A stretch of 62,723 bases of DNA from Thermincola carboxydiphila (GTDB lineage: Bacteria > Bacillota > Thermincolia > Thermincolales > UBA2595), in contig JAENZJ010000022.1 of the NCBI GenBank assembly GCA_016841325.1, forward strand, positions 1 to 62,723, written 5' to 3'. Of the stretch, positions 34,001 to 43,598 are shown one piece after another (the first letter of the stretch is position 1; every line of letters starts with the position of its first letter). The position numbers were made by a program, and so were the translations under genes. The notes below the pieces were generated by a model that was given only the letters and a program-made list of their open reading frames with translations, was not told the DNA's origin and ran no database searches.

Positions 34001-36401
34001 CCACATCCGCTATACCTTTGGATTTAATCCGCTTTAACGGCCCGGTGACTGAAAACACGGTCACCAATAGGGTAATGATCAGTATCAGGACTATCTGGAT
34101 CAGGGGGAATTTCCAGATGACCTGAAAGCGTGTCAGCCAGTTTTCAATCAGCATCTTCTGGAGGGCAATTCCAAGAATGCAGCCGGTAATGCAGCCGGTC
34201 AAACTGTAAGTTGCCGCTTCCACCAAAACCATTTTATCCAGTTGGGAGCCTGACATACCCACTGCCCGCATCACTCCCAGGTATCTGGTTTTTGCGGCAA
34301 CACTGGTATTCATTGTATTAATGATATTAAGGATACTGATAAATGCGATTACAGCAACAAAACCATATACAAAAACAGCCATGGTGAAAAAAGTCTGGTC
34401 CATTTCGGCATTCCTTTGCCGCAAATCCAGGAAAGTAACGGCGCTGCCGGTTATGCCTTTGATCTTTTCAATAGTTTGTTCATGGTTTCCGCGTTCCAGT
34501 TGAATGTCTATTGCCTCATAGGCTGATTCACCCGTCAGCCCGGTGAAAATCTTTTCTGTAGTTATAAATGTGGCCAGATTCAGTTCGGAATCGCTAAAGG
34601 GTACGGAACGCAGTATTCCCTGTACGGTAAATTTTCTGGTCCCGGTCGGAGTATTAACATAAACCTTATCTCCCGGCTGCAGACTGATGATTCCGGTCTG
34701 AACACTTTTTCTGGTATTCATGGCTACAGCGATTATCCCATCCTTTGCATTGATTTTGTCCTCGGAAATCTCTCCGGCAATCAAGTCTGTTTTGGCCCAG
34801 TTTAACTGGTTTGTATCATAAGAGATGAGCCATGATTTCGGATGAGCAGCCAATAAACCATTATCCCCGACTTTTAACCCCGGAATTTTTTCTTTGTAAC
34901 TTCCGGACAGCCTGGAGGCATCAAAAGTGGCATCTATATGGGCAAACATTCTCCCATAAACCCTTTTTATCCCGGCAAGCTTCGCCAACCTGTCATACAC
35001 ATCACTGCCGATGCCCTGTTCTGCTGTCAATGAAACATCGGGTGTGTACGGCTTGGTGGTTTTCAGGGAGGTGTGCAGAAAATCAACAAATACCTGGAAA
35101 CCCAAAAACATGATAATACTTATGGCTATTGAACATGACATCAAAAAGAGGGTTTTCTTTTTGATAAAGGCATTGTTTATCCCCATTGCAATTTCAGCGA
35201 GAAACAATCCGGTCAGCAGGCCCCTTTTTCTGCCTTTGGAAATCTTGATATCATTGCTTCCGGTTACCGCATTGATGGGGGACACCCGGGCCGCTTTTCG
35301 GGCAGGTAACAGGGAGGCAATAAAAACGGTGAGGAACCCGGTTACAATCCCGGCGCCGATGCCGGTCAAACTGAGGGTAAACAACGGCATTTCCCCAAAA
35401 AGATTGCTGTTATAGAATTTCAGTATGGCAGAACAAAGGAAGGTAATCAGCATACCGGCCAAGACCCCGGCAGGGATTGCCTTCAGGGTAATATAAAGGC
35501 ATTCTCTCCTGACCAGCTTTTTGACCTGTGCCTGTGATGCCCCGATACACCTTAAAAGCCCGAACTGCCGTACCCGCTCCATTACAGAAATATTAAAAGT
35601 ATTGTACATCATCACAACACCGGCCACCAGGACTATGCCAAACAGAATGGCGCCAATTGTATATAACCCGACAGCGGCATTATGCCGGCTTTGTCCGATC
35701 ACGGCAAGCAGGCGGTCATTGCGGCCAATTCTTGCTTCAGCTATGTTCAGGGTGTTTTTTAATTCCTTCTCTGCTTCAATTATATTTACGCCATCCTTGA
35801 ACTGAACCAGGTAAAAACTCTCTGTTTCAGGAAAAATCTCTGCAGCAGCGGCAGTTGACAGGAAGATACCGGGTACCCCCCTGGCCTTGGTACCGCCCAG
35901 GTCCTCGTAAATTCCACTGATGACAAACTCTCTGTTAACATTATCCGGTAAAGATACCTCCACAGTGTCATTAATTTTCAGATCCCGGTGGAAGCCCTCC
36001 ATAGCCCATTGTTCCAGCATAATCTCATTTGACCCGGTGGGAAATCTGCCCCCGATAACTCTTATGTTCATGTTTTCGGCAAAGTGTTTGTCCAGCGCCC
36101 CCAGGTTGCAGGCAGCACCGTCTATAATGCCGTTCCCCAGGGGTATCCAGTACCCGGCATTGGCCACATCAATACGGCTGCTGATGACAGCGGCTTCCTC
36201 ATCAGATGCATCCTTCACCAGGAGATGATAGTTGCCGTAATCATGGATTACCTGTATTTTTTCAAAGCGCAAAAAAACATCCAGCATAGAGAAAACGCCG
36301 GTAATCAGGGCAACGGAAACAGCCACACTGATTATGGTCAGCCTGGTTTTCTTTTTATGGGCTGAGAGATACCTGGGGACAAGGGAGAGATAGTCTTTCA
36401 C
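33987..36401 (-). CDS. MacB/FtsX-type ABC transporter permease
   Basis: An 804-aa permease with the duplicated FtsX layout: an N-terminal helix (about residues 18-38), an extracellular domain, three helices around 255-375, another anchor near 425, a second extracellular domain, and three C-terminal helices. This is the size and topology of the BceB/YtrF/MacB-like exporters used in antimicrobial peptide or lipid-cycle stress defence. Its start overlaps the ATPase stop by 4 bp. The two-component system directly upstream probably controls both genes. Confidence 0.88.
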   Translation of the reverse strand: MKDYLSLVPRYLSAHKKKTRLTIISVAVSVALITGVFSMLDVFLRFEKIQVIHDYGNYHLLVKDASDEEAAVISSRIDVANAGYWIPLGNGIIDGAACNLGALDKHFAENMNIRVIGGRFPTGSNEIMLEQWAMEGFHRDLKINDTVEVSLPDNVNREFVISGIYEDLGGTKARGVPGIFLSTAAAAEIFPETESFYLVQFKDGVNIIEAEKELKNTLNIAEARIGRNDRLLAVIGQSRHNAAVGLYTIGAILFGIVLVAGVVMMYNTFNISVMERVRQFGLLRCIGASQAQVKKLVRRECLYITLKAIPAGVLAGMLITFLCSAILKFYNSNLFGEMPLFTLSLTGIGAGIVTGFLTVFIASLLPARKAARVSPINAVTGSNDIKISKGRKRGLLTGLFLAEIAMGINNAFIKKKTLFLMSCSIAISIIMFLGFQVFVDFLHTSLKTTKPYTPDVSLTAEQGIGSDVYDRLAKLAGIKRVYGRMFAHIDATFDASRLSGSYKEKIPGLKVGDNGLLAAHPKSWLISYDTNQLNWAKTDLIAGEISEDKINAKDGIIAVAMNTRKSVQTGIISLQPGDKVYVNTPTGTRKFTVQGILRSVPFSDSELNLATFITTEKIFTGLTGESAYEAIDIQLERGNHEQTIEKIKGITGSAVTFLDLRQRNAEMDQTFFTMAVFVYGFVAVIAFISILNIINTMNTSVAAKTRYLGVMRAVGMSGSQLDKMVLVEAATYSLTGCITGCILGIALQKMLIENWLTRFQVIWKFPLIQIVLILIITLLVTVFSVTGPLKRIKSKGIADVVNSL

Positions 36402-37081
36402 CGTCCGGCACCTCCCAGCTCAGTCAGGACTCCATCCTCAACGTTAAATACCCTGTCTGCATATGAGGCATAGTTCTGATTGTGAGTAATCATTAGCAGT
36501 GTCTGGTTATACCTGTCTACTGACAGTTTCATCAGGTTGATCACATCTCTGCTGTTTTTGGTGTCCAGGTTTCCGGTGGGCTCATCTGCCAGGATAATGG
36601 CCGGCCTGGCTGCCAGAGCCCGCCCGATAGCGACACGCTGCTGCTGGCCGCCTGACAGCTGGCTGGGCAGGTGGTGCCGCCTCTCTGCCAGCCCCAGTAT
36701 GTCCAGGAGCTCATCAATGTACCGGGCATCGGGTTTTTTATAGTCCAGCAGCAGCGGCAGGGTAATGTTTTCCGCAACATTCAGTTCAGGGACCAGGTTG
36801 TAGGCCTGAAATATGAATCCTATATTGCGCCTGCGGAAAACGGCCAGTTCCTCTTCCTGCATCAGGAAAATATCCCTGCCATCCAGGAATACCTTCCCTG
36901 ATGTCGGGAAATCCAATGCCCCGAGCAGGTTAAGCAGGGTACTCTTTCCCGAACCCGAAGGCCCGACAATGGAAATAAATTCCCCCTTGAAAACAGAGAA
37001 GGATACGTCCTTTAGGGCCTGTACCTTGGTCTCGCCTTCCCCATATGTTTTTGATAATTTTTCGGTCTTCAGGATTTCCAT
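36398..37081 (-). CDS. LolD/MacB-type ABC transporter ATPase
   Basis: A 227-aa ATPase with Walker [12 protein letters not shown] (about residues 40-50), Q-loop [12 protein letters not shown], the signature [16 protein letters not shown] (about 141-156), Walker [13 protein letters not shown] and the H-loop MITHN. It belongs to the LolD/MacB/BceA subfamily and powers the FtsX-type permease encoded next. It lies 86 bp downstream of the histidine kinase gene. Confidence 0.93.
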   Translation of the reverse strand: MEILKTEKLSKTYGEGETKVQALKDVSFSVFKGEFISIVGPSGSGKSTLLNLLGALDFPTSGKVFLDGRDIFLMQEEELAVFRRRNIGFIFQAYNLVPELNVAENITLPLLLDYKKPDARYIDELLDILGLAERRHHLPSQLSGGQQQRVAIGRALAARPAIILADEPTGNLDTKNSRDVINLMKLSVDRYNQTLLMITHNQNYASYADRVFNVEDGVLTELGGAGR

Positions 37082-37162
37082 TTCTCCACCTCAACAATTA
37101 AATTCTATGGTTTCATTACTACAACCATAGAATAACACTACAATCTTACTCAGACATGAATC

Positions 37163-37188
37163 CAGGCTTACAATTTTGTAAGCCTGGG
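37163..37188. terminator. hairpin at the 3' end of the kinase gene
   Basis: CCAGGCTTACAA and TTGTAAGCCTGG form a perfect 12-bp stem that includes the kinase stop codon. There is no T-run, so it may attenuate or stabilise the message between the regulators and the transporter rather than end it. Confidence 0.5.
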
Positions 37189-38418
37189 CAGGTGAACGGC
37201 AAACTCCGCGCCCCTGTTACCCGTACTTTCCACTGAGATAAACCCGCCGTGCATTTCAATCACCGATTTTGCCAGGGTCAGCCCGATACCGGTCCCCTGC
37301 TTGTTTTGCGAAAACCGGCTGCGGTAAAACCGTTTAAAAATGTGGTTGATATCATCAGGGTGAATGCCCTCCCCGTCATCCCGGACAGCTATTTTCACCA
37401 GCACCGGTGTATCCTCAACCGAAATCTCGATTCGGTTTCCCGCAGTGGTATGCTCCACTGCATTTTTTATCAGATTACTCAAGGCCTCCAGAAGCCATTC
37501 CCGGTCACAGGCATAATGTACCTCTCTGCCGGCTTTTACTGTCAGGGTCTTGTTTTCCTGCAGGAGCCTGGTTTCAAAGCTTGCGGCTGCCTGTCTGATA
37601 ATATCATTGAGCAGGTGGTCCTTGATACTCAGCTCAATGATTCCGGCATCAAGCCTGGCCAGCTTCAGGAGATTGGCAATCAGTGCCTGCATGCGGTCAA
37701 GCTCATTTTCACTTTTATCCAGGAAACTGGCGATCACTTCATTATCAGGATTTTCATCTCTCATGATATCGGTATACATGGTCAGGGCAGACAAAGGTGT
37801 TTTCAACTGGTGGGATACATTAGTCAAAAGATCTTTCAGGAAAACCCTGCTTTGCTTTTCTCTGGCAATATGAGTATGGAGTGACGCTGTCATTGTATTT
37901 ATAGATGCTGCCAGCTTTGCCAGGCTCCCCTCTTCACTGTCGTCAAGCCTTGTTGCAATTGCTCCTTCCATAATCTTATTGATATCACCGCTAAATTCGT
38001 CTATTTTTTTGTAGTGAGCCCTGAGAAACAGCCAGACTGCCGGCAAAATTGCCGCACCCATAATAAGGGAGTATATCAGGCTGGCGCCCGCATTGGCTTT
38101 ATAGAATCTATCCACCCGGGGGAGCAGGTTTAAATTTATGCTGTTCCGGTATCCCGCCTGTTCCAGCAGGTTTTTGCCGGCGGCAGCCTCGCTCCCTGAT
38201 TTTTCTGCTGTAAAAGCTGCCCTGATATCGGCAGCCAGTTCCGGATGTTGGGCAGCCAGGTATCCTGCCAGGGCATAGTCATGTGTGACCATTTCGTTTC
38301 TAAAATGAACGGCATTGGTGTAAGCAATAATCTGGGTAAGGCCGGCCCCGGCCAGTATCAGCAGTATTAACAGGATTAAGAGTTTTCGGGCGCTGCGGTT
38401 TATCAGTAAATTCATCAC
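37168..38418 (-). CDS. sensor histidine kinase of the ABC exporter system
   Basis: A 416-aa kinase with two membrane helices (about residues 13-31 and 113-133) around a short extracellular sensor, a HAMP-like linker (about 134-190), the phospho-acceptor VSHQLKTPL with His203, and the ATPase domain N-box SNLIKNAVEH plus DDGEGI and GTGIGLTLAK. It lies 7 bp downstream of the response regulator gene. Together with the following ABC genes this is a complete sense-and-export module. Confidence 0.92.
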   Translation of the reverse strand: MMNLLINRSARKLLILLILLILAGAGLTQIIAYTNAVHFRNEMVTHDYALAGYLAAQHPELAADIRAAFTAEKSGSEAAAGKNLLEQAGYRNSINLNLLPRVDRFYKANAGASLIYSLIMGAAILPAVWLFLRAHYKKIDEFSGDINKIMEGAIATRLDDSEEGSLAKLAASINTMTASLHTHIAREKQSRVFLKDLLTNVSHQLKTPLSALTMYTDIMRDENPDNEVIASFLDKSENELDRMQALIANLLKLARLDAGIIELSIKDHLLNDIIRQAAASFETRLLQENKTLTVKAGREVHYACDREWLLEALSNLIKNAVEHTTAGNRIEISVEDTPVLVKIAVRDDGEGIHPDDINHIFKRFYRSRFSQNKQGTGIGLTLAKSVIEMHGGFISVESTGNRGAEFAVHLPRLTKL

Positions 38419-38425
38419 GAACTCC

Positions 38426-39109
38426 TTATCTGATGTGCCATTTGTATCCCATCCCCCTGATTGTGGTCAGGAATGATGGGCGCCTGGGGTCATCTTCAAT
38501 TTTTTCGCGAAGCCTGCTGATATAAACAGCCAGGGTATTATCATCAACATAGCACTCCCGGGAATCCCATAACCTCTGCATAATCTGTTCCCTGGTCAGG
38601 ATTACTCTCGGATTCTGCATTAACAGGCACAGCAATCTGTACTCAGCGGAGGTAAGCTCCAGATCTGTGCCGTTTTTTAGCACTCTGCCTTCCAGAAGCT
38701 TTACCGTAATCCCATTTGAGCTCAGTTCAGGGACCTGTTCCTTTGTTGAATCCGAACGCCGCAGGACAGCATTGATCCTGGATACCAGTTCATTTATTTT
38801 AAAGGGCTTGGTGATATAATCATCACCGCCTATATCCAGGCCCATGACAATATTTACTTCTTCATCAGCAGCTGTCAGGAAGATTACCGGAATACCGGAA
38901 GTCTGCCTGATAGCCTTGCAGATGTCAAACCCGCTCCCGTCAGGAAGCATCAGATCCAGGATAACTATATCATAATCATTTTTGTCGAGGTATTCTCCTG
39001 CTTCCTCAACGGTCCTGGCCACAGTAACCTCAAAACCATGCTTTGACAGGGAGAATTTTAAACCTTCAATCAGGCTTAAATCATCTTCTACCAGTAACAG
39101 TTTCTTCAT
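38426..39109 (-). CDS. OmpR-family response regulator
   Basis: A 227-aa regulator with a receiver domain (acidic pair ED at residues 8-9, phospho-acceptor Asp52 in IVILDLMLPDG, Lys in YITKPF) and a C-terminal winged helix (VILTREQIMQRLWDSRE, then AVYISRLREKIE). The ATG at 39107-39109 follows GGAGGA; a longer frame upstream is not supported by a site. It probably activates the downstream ABC exporter when phosphorylated by the kinase encoded next to it. Confidence 0.93.
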   Translation of the reverse strand: MKKLLLVEDDLSLIEGLKFSLSKHGFEVTVARTVEEAGEYLDKNDYDIVILDLMLPDGSGFDICKAIRQTSGIPVIFLTAADEEVNIVMGLDIGGDDYITKPFKINELVSRINAVLRRSDSTKEQVPELSSNGITVKLLEGRVLKNGTDLELTSAEYRLLCLLMQNPRVILTREQIMQRLWDSRECYVDDNTLAVYISRLREKIEDDPRRPSFLTTIRGMGYKWHIR

Positions 39110-39179
39110 CTGCTCCTCCATACTGTACTTTACTTTCATTAGAATTGGCGGAAAGGGGCTGTTGATATCTTGAGCCCAT

Positions 39180-40078
39180 TTATGCCACATCTATTATACT
39201 ATTTTTCACATAACTGCACATCTCCTCAAGGGCTTTTTTGCCTTCAGGAACTATTTTATCCTGCATATGAAATATATGCCACATTTTTGGCCATATCTTA
39301 AGGTCTACCTTTACTCCGGCATCAGATGCCCTGTCATGCAGACGCAGGGAGTCACTGAGGAAAACATCATAATCTGCGGCATGAACCAGTATTGGGGGCA
39401 GTCCCGCCAAATCCCCGTATAAGGGTGAGATCACCGGCGAAGACGGATTATTAGCTCCCACATAAATCTTGGCAATACCCATAGGGTCAGCCAGCTTAAA
39501 GGGATCTTTGGCAGCCCTGGTTTTTAAGGATTTACCATTCCCCGCAAAATCAAATACCGGGGTGATAAAAACAAGGGCACGGGGCATTTTAGTCCCATCC
39601 TGTCTTAGCACCAGCAGTGCCGCGAGGGCCAATCCACACCCCGAAGAGTCTCCCATCACTACAATATCATCAGCCCTGTAGCCCTCATGAAGTAAGCCTC
39701 TATAAACAGCCACGGCATCTTCCAGGGCAGCCGGAAACGGATCTTCCGGAGCCAGCCGGTAATCCGGCAAAACTACAGTTATGCCGGTTTCCCTGGCAAT
39801 GCGGGCCGTAAATTCGCGGTTTGCATGATATATGCCGAGACAGAATCCGCGCCGTGAAAATACAGGATTGCTTTCTTTTTTGGGGCTCCGGGAGGGAACA
39901 GTCTATAAACAGGTATTCCATTCAGCTCATCAATTTCTGATTCCACTCCGAGGGGCATCCCCTGTGCCTTTATTTTCTCCATAGTTTTTCTGATGTCATC
40001 CAGAGGTTTGTTCCACACATTGAATTTGCCCAGCAAAAACCTGATTACTGCACCACGCAAGCTTGTCATAATTACCAC
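39180..40078 (-). pseudogene. frameshifted alpha/beta-hydrolase (HSL-type esterase)
   Basis: Two frames join into one esterase of about 298 aa. The first (40078-39779) ends near YFHGA. The second continues FCLGIYHANREF and VLPDYRLAPEDPFPAA, with nucleophile GDSSGCG, the acid in AADYDVF and His in WHIFHM. One missing G in the GGCGGCGGA stretch at about 39853-39856 breaks the oxyanion-hole motif HGGGF. All other catalytic parts are intact, so the lesion is recent or a sequencing error. The enzyme family hydrolyses short acyl esters. Confidence 0.82.
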
Positions 40079-40087
40079 TCCTCAAAA

Positions 40088-40128
40088 AAATTAAGCCGGC
40101 GGTCGTTTTCACCGGTCGGCTTAATTTT
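40088..40128 (-). terminator. terminator after the AraC-type regulator gene
   Basis: On the minus strand a stem built from TTAAGCCGACC and its complement, around a GAAAACG loop, is followed by TTTTTTTGAG. It ends the purH-AraC transcript. Confidence 0.8.
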
Positions 40129-40168
40129 ATATCACACCGTGGTACCTTTTCATGACTTTTCTTGCTCA

Positions 40169-41035
40169 TTACACAGGTTTCTTTACGGGGACCAGTATCC
40201 GGACTCCGCTGCTTGCGGGATAGTTATTCTGATAGATATTTATCATCCCGATCCCATTTGGGTTCAGCTCGGCCTCTTTAACCATAATCCACCTGTAAAG
40301 GTCATCAATAAAGGACTCCCTGATGTCATACATGTCACCCTCATAATTAAAACCCATATACCAGCCACCGGTCACAATCCGTTCCTGAAATGTATCCACT
40401 GTCAAACCGTGATTCAGTTTCCGGCCGCAGAACACGGTATATTCTCCATTATCTTCCCCATGGCAGTTCACCACTGTGAAAAACTGTTCCTGTACCATGG
40501 CAGGTATTTGAGCAGAAGCAGTTAAAAAGGCTTCTGCCCGGGATTTTAACTTACCCTTAAAGTCATTATGGTTCACATTGGCTTCGATAAAAACACCCCA
40601 CAGGGAAAACTCCTCCATAAACAGCCTATTTCCCTTTAAAACAAGCCCGCCCCTGTAGTTAACAATATCCCGTTCCACAATACAGGCCCTGGTGACACCC
40701 TCAAATACTGTGTTGCTGTCACGGAACCGGGCAGGGGAAATGCCGAACTGCTTCTTGAAAGCCCTGCTGAAAACCTCAGGACACTCAAAGCCCAGCTCCA
40801 GGGCAACATCTATGATTGAGTCATCTGTTTCTTTAAGCATTGCCATGGCTTTGGTGAGCTTTCGGCCGAGAATATACTGCTTCAGGGTGATTCCGGTCAC
40901 TATCTTAAACATGCGGTTAAAATGAAAATCCGAAATGCCGAACCGGTGTGACACCTCCCCCAATGAAAGCCTTTCTGTTATACTGTCCTCAATATAATCC
41001 ACAGCTTCATTGATAACACCCACATAATAATTCAC
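40169..41035 (-). CDS. AraC-family regulator with GyrI-like effector domain
   Basis: The 288-aa protein has the AraC HTH at the N-terminus (residues about 8-105: LGEVSHRFGISDFHFNRMFK and then ALELGFECPEVFSRAFKKQFGISPARFR). A C-terminal domain of about 150 residues follows, of the GyrI/SOUL-like small-molecule-binding type, as in MarA/Rob-like multidrug regulators. It follows the AICAR transformylase gene by 20 bp and may be on the same transcript. The effector is unknown. Confidence 0.88.
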   Translation of the reverse strand: MNYYVGVINEAVDYIEDSITERLSLGEVSHRFGISDFHFNRMFKIVTGITLKQYILGRKLTKAMAMLKETDDSIIDVALELGFECPEVFSRAFKKQFGISPARFRDSNTVFEGVTRACIVERDIVNYRGGLVLKGNRLFMEEFSLWGVFIEANVNHNDFKGKLKSRAEAFLTASAQIPAMVQEQFFTVVNCHGEDNGEYTVFCGRKLNHGLTVDTFQERIVTGGWYMGFNYEGDMYDIRESFIDDLYRWIMVKEAELNPNGIGMINIYQNNYPASSGVRILVPVKKPV

Positions 41036-41055
41036 CGGACTTCCTCACCTCTTTA

Positions 41056-42225
41056 TCAGTGATGGAACAGCCGCAAACCAGTAGTGACCATGACCATATC
41101 ATATTCGTTGCAGGCATTGATGACTATATCATCTCTTAATGAACCGCCGGCCTGGACAATATACTTAACTCCACTCTGGGCAGCGCGGTCGATATTATCC
41201 CTGAAGGGGAAGAAGGCATCAGAGCCCAGGATAACATTTTTTAGCCCTTTGAGCCATTCACGTCTTTCATCCTCAGTGAATCTCTCCGGAACCGTTTCCA
41301 ATATATCCTTTAACATATTCAGCTCATATTCGGTAACATCATTTCTGACAAACAGGTCCATGGCATTGTCCCGGTCGGCCATCCCCACTCCCGGTCTGAA
41401 TTTAAAGCCCTGTACTCTGGGATGCTGCTTTAGGTACCAGATGTCGGCCTTATCCCCTGCCAGCCGGGTACAATGTATCCTTGACTGCTGGCCCGCACCG
41501 CATCCGATAACCTGACCGTCATACACATAACACACAGAATTGGACTGAGTATACTTGAGCGTCAGCATGGCCAGAATCATGTCCCTCTTTGCGGCATCAG
41601 GCAGTTCTTTATTGTCTGTGACAATATTGTCAAGGTCGCCAAAATCGGGAATTACGTTATTTCTTTTCTGGACAAACTCAATACCATAAATAAACCTGTT
41701 CTCAATTTCCGGCGGTTCATATGACGGGTCAATTTCGATAACATTATACTTCCCGCCCCTTTTCTGCTTAAGCAGTTCAAGGGCCTCAGGGGTGTACCCG
41801 GGGGCTATTACACCGTCAGATACTTCGTTTCTGAGAATTTCCGCCGTTGCCTTGTCACAGGTGTCACTGAGTGCTGCCCAGTCACCAAAGGAAGACAGCC
41901 TGTCCGCTCCTCTGGCACGGGCATATGCTGCAGCAAGAGGTGACAAATCAATTTCACTGACATGGTAAGCTTTTTTCTGTTCCTCGCTTAACGGGAGTCC
42001 TATGGCCGCTCCGGCCGGACTGACATGCTTAAAGGAAGCGGCTGCCGGCATGTCCAGGGCAGCCCGCAGTTCCTTTACCAGCTGCCATGAGTTCAGGGCA
42101 TCCATAAAATTGATGTACCCGGGATTGCCGTTCAACACCCTGATAGGAAACTCATCACCGGCAAAACGGACCTGGGCAGGTTTTTGATTTGGGTTGACTC
42201 CATACTTAAGTTCAATTGACTTCAT
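41056..42225 (-). CDS. stand-alone AICAR transformylase (PurH-like, no cyclohydrolase domain)
   Basis: The 389-aa protein matches only the C-terminal transformylase half of PurH: LKYGVNPNQKPAQ at the start, SFKHVSPAGAAIG (about residues 64-76), KYTQSNSVCYVYDGQVIGCGAGQQSR (about 235-260) and DAFFPFRDNIDRAAQSGVKYIVQAGGS near the end. It formylates AICAR with 10-formyl-THF in purine synthesis. The IMP cyclohydrolase half is absent, so another enzyme must close the ring. A ZTP riboswitch sits upstream, which fits because ZTP signals shortage of 10-formyl-THF. Confidence 0.93.
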   Translation of the reverse strand: MKSIELKYGVNPNQKPAQVRFAGDEFPIRVLNGNPGYINFMDALNSWQLVKELRAALDMPAAASFKHVSPAGAAIGLPLSEEQKKAYHVSEIDLSPLAAAYARARGADRLSSFGDWAALSDTCDKATAEILRNEVSDGVIAPGYTPEALELLKQKRGGKYNVIEIDPSYEPPEIENRFIYGIEFVQKRNNVIPDFGDLDNIVTDNKELPDAAKRDMILAMLTLKYTQSNSVCYVYDGQVIGCGAGQQSRIHCTRLAGDKADIWYLKQHPRVQGFKFRPGVGMADRDNAMDLFVRNDVTEYELNMLKDILETVPERFTEDERREWLKGLKNVILGSDAFFPFRDNIDRAAQSGVKYIVQAGGSLRDDIVINACNEYDMVMVTTGLRLFHH

Positions 42226-42312
42226 TAAAACAAACCCCTCCTCTTACATTTTTACCAACTTTAAATTCATACGCATGGCTCACCTGTGGACGACGCTTTT
42301 CAACGGCCAGGA

Positions 42313-42415
42313 TAAAAATACCGCCTGGGCACTGTCTCTACCCAGGCGGTCGGCAATCATCACCAATCACGCTCCCTGTGGGTACCCCCACTATCCGCCA
42401 GTTACGTGATCTGCA
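42313..42415 (-). ncRNA. ZTP (pfl) riboswitch with overlapping terminator
   Basis: On the minus strand the aptamer shows P1 ATCACG/CGTGAT, the conserved ACTGGCG block, the P2 stem GTGGG/CCCAC, the GGGAGCG block and the P3 motif CCGCCTGGG. That P3 motif also forms the 5' side of a terminator, ACCGCCTGGG...CCCAGGCGGT, followed by ATTTTTATC (42313-42350). ZTP or ZMP binding should prevent the terminator and turn on the AICAR transformylase gene, 90 bp downstream. Confidence 0.93.
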
Positions 42416-42484
42416 TTTTTAATACTGTTTTAAGACAAGTATATTATCAGAAACAGATGCTTGTCAACCGTATTTCGGAAACAT

Positions 42485-42748
42485 TCATATGGGCTCAGTA
42501 TTGCCAGAAGACAGCAGATTATACAGTACCTGGGCCATCTGTGCCCGGGTAGTGGTATCTGCCGGGCTGAGCATGTTGTCACTGCCGTTGACGATACCGC
42601 CCTTAATAAGGGCAGACATGGCTTCATTTGCCCAAGCAGCCACCTGGCCGGCATCATTGAAGGTGCCAAGCTCCTTATCAGTTGTGGCTGACGGGAGTTC
42701 AAGGTAACCGGATTGTGTCCGATAACGAAGTATTCCCTTTCCTCCCAT
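42485..42748 (-). pseudogene. remnant of a third SLH surface-protein C-terminus
   Basis: Residual coding sequence matches the C-terminus of the large SLH proteins nearby. A trace of YFVIGHNPVT is joined directly to a block like ELPSATTDKELGTF and the last SLH repeat ANEAMSALIKGGIVNGSDNMLSP. The two first SLH repeats are deleted, and the frame shifts at the join. DNA similarity to 43620-43800 is strong. It may be a footprint of recombination between SLH gene copies. Confidence 0.75.
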
Positions 42749-42904
42749 CGGTTCCTTTCTTAACTATCCGTATTAATTATACAAAGCTTTACTAAACCAC
42801 CACTAAACAGGAATGACTAATTTAGATTCCGGATGTTGCTTTTCTATTATAATTTTGGTAGAATATAATCAGAATAAAAGTATATGAAAGGCGGTTTTCA
42901 GTTT

Positions 42905-43177
42905 ATGAATATTAAACCTTCAACAACTATCCGGCAGGACTATAACGGTTTCTCCAAATACTGCCATGAGCTTGACGAACCGGTTGTACTTACGCGCAAC
43001 GGAGAAGCAGACCTTGTTGTCATGAGTCACGAAGCGTTTCGCCGCATGGAAGCCCGGATTAAACTGCAATCCAGATTGTTGGCGGCAGAAAAGCAGATTG
43101 CTGAGGGCGAGCAATTAACAGACCATGACGAAGTGATGGCAAGAATGCGGAGGAAGATCGATGCCGCGAAGAAGTAG
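42905..43177 (+). CDS. type II antitoxin, Phd/YefM-like
   Basis: A 90-aa protein with the Phd/YefM N-terminal fold that binds DNA (MNIKPSTTIRQDYNGFSKYC, then EPVVLTRNGEADLVVMSHEAFRRME) and a charged C-terminal tail that would wrap the toxin. The ATG at 42905 is preferred over one 21 bp upstream because GGCGG lies about 10 nt before it. It overlaps the toxin gene by 17 bp. A paralogue is at 54538-54807. The stop codon is TAG. Confidence 0.88.
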   Translation: MNIKPSTTIRQDYNGFSKYCHELDEPVVLTRNGEADLVVMSHEAFRRMEARIKLQSRLLAAEKQIAEGEQLTDHDEVMARMRRKIDAAKK

Positions 43178-43487
43178 GGTCAAATATACCCCGGCGGCAG
43201 TTGATGATATGGATGAAATCTTTTCATATATATCGAAGGATAATGCAGCCGCAGCTGAAGCTTTGTTAGACAAGCTCAATGACGATATTGGCAATCTCGC
43301 GGAATTCCCCAATATGGGTTCGGTATTGTCAGAAGATGAATTCACCCTGGTAAACCGGGGGTATCGCTTTATTGTGATACACCCATATCTTGTCTTTTAC
43401 CGGATAATCAAAAATACTGTTGTCATCCACCGGATACTGCACAGCCGCCGTGACTATATTCGTGAATTGTTTACTATAGAAGAATGA
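43161..43487 (+). CDS. type II toxin, RelE/ParE family
   Basis: A 108-aa protein with the RelE/ParE fold: VKYTPAAVDDMDEIFSYISKDN near the start, LAEFPNMGSVL in the middle, and YRFIVIHPYLVFYRI and VVIHRILHSRRDY at the end. The last block is the typical C-terminal strand with catalytic or binding Arg/His residues. The start lies inside the end of the antitoxin gene, so translation is coupled. The target, either mRNA on the ribosome or gyrase, cannot be told from sequence alone. Confidence 0.88.
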   Translation: MPRRSRVKYTPAAVDDMDEIFSYISKDNAAAAEALLDKLNDDIGNLAEFPNMGSVLSEDEFTLVNRGYRFIVIHPYLVFYRIIKNTVVIHRILHSRRDYIRELFTIEE

Positions 43488-43507
43488 TCATAAATTAACA
43501 TAATTAA

Positions 43508-43551
43508 AACATATCACCCCTCTGCTGGGTCCTGCAGAGGGGTGATATGTT
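43508..43551. terminator. long hairpin between toxin gene and SLH gene
   Basis: AACATATCACCCCTCTGC pairs perfectly with its complement (18 bp) around a TGGGTCC loop. It is followed by TTTTAATTA on the minus strand. It probably ends both convergent transcripts. Confidence 0.75.
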
Positions 43552-43598
43552 ATGGGCTTTGTTTTATTAATGCCGCTTGATACTTATGTTTGCAGATA

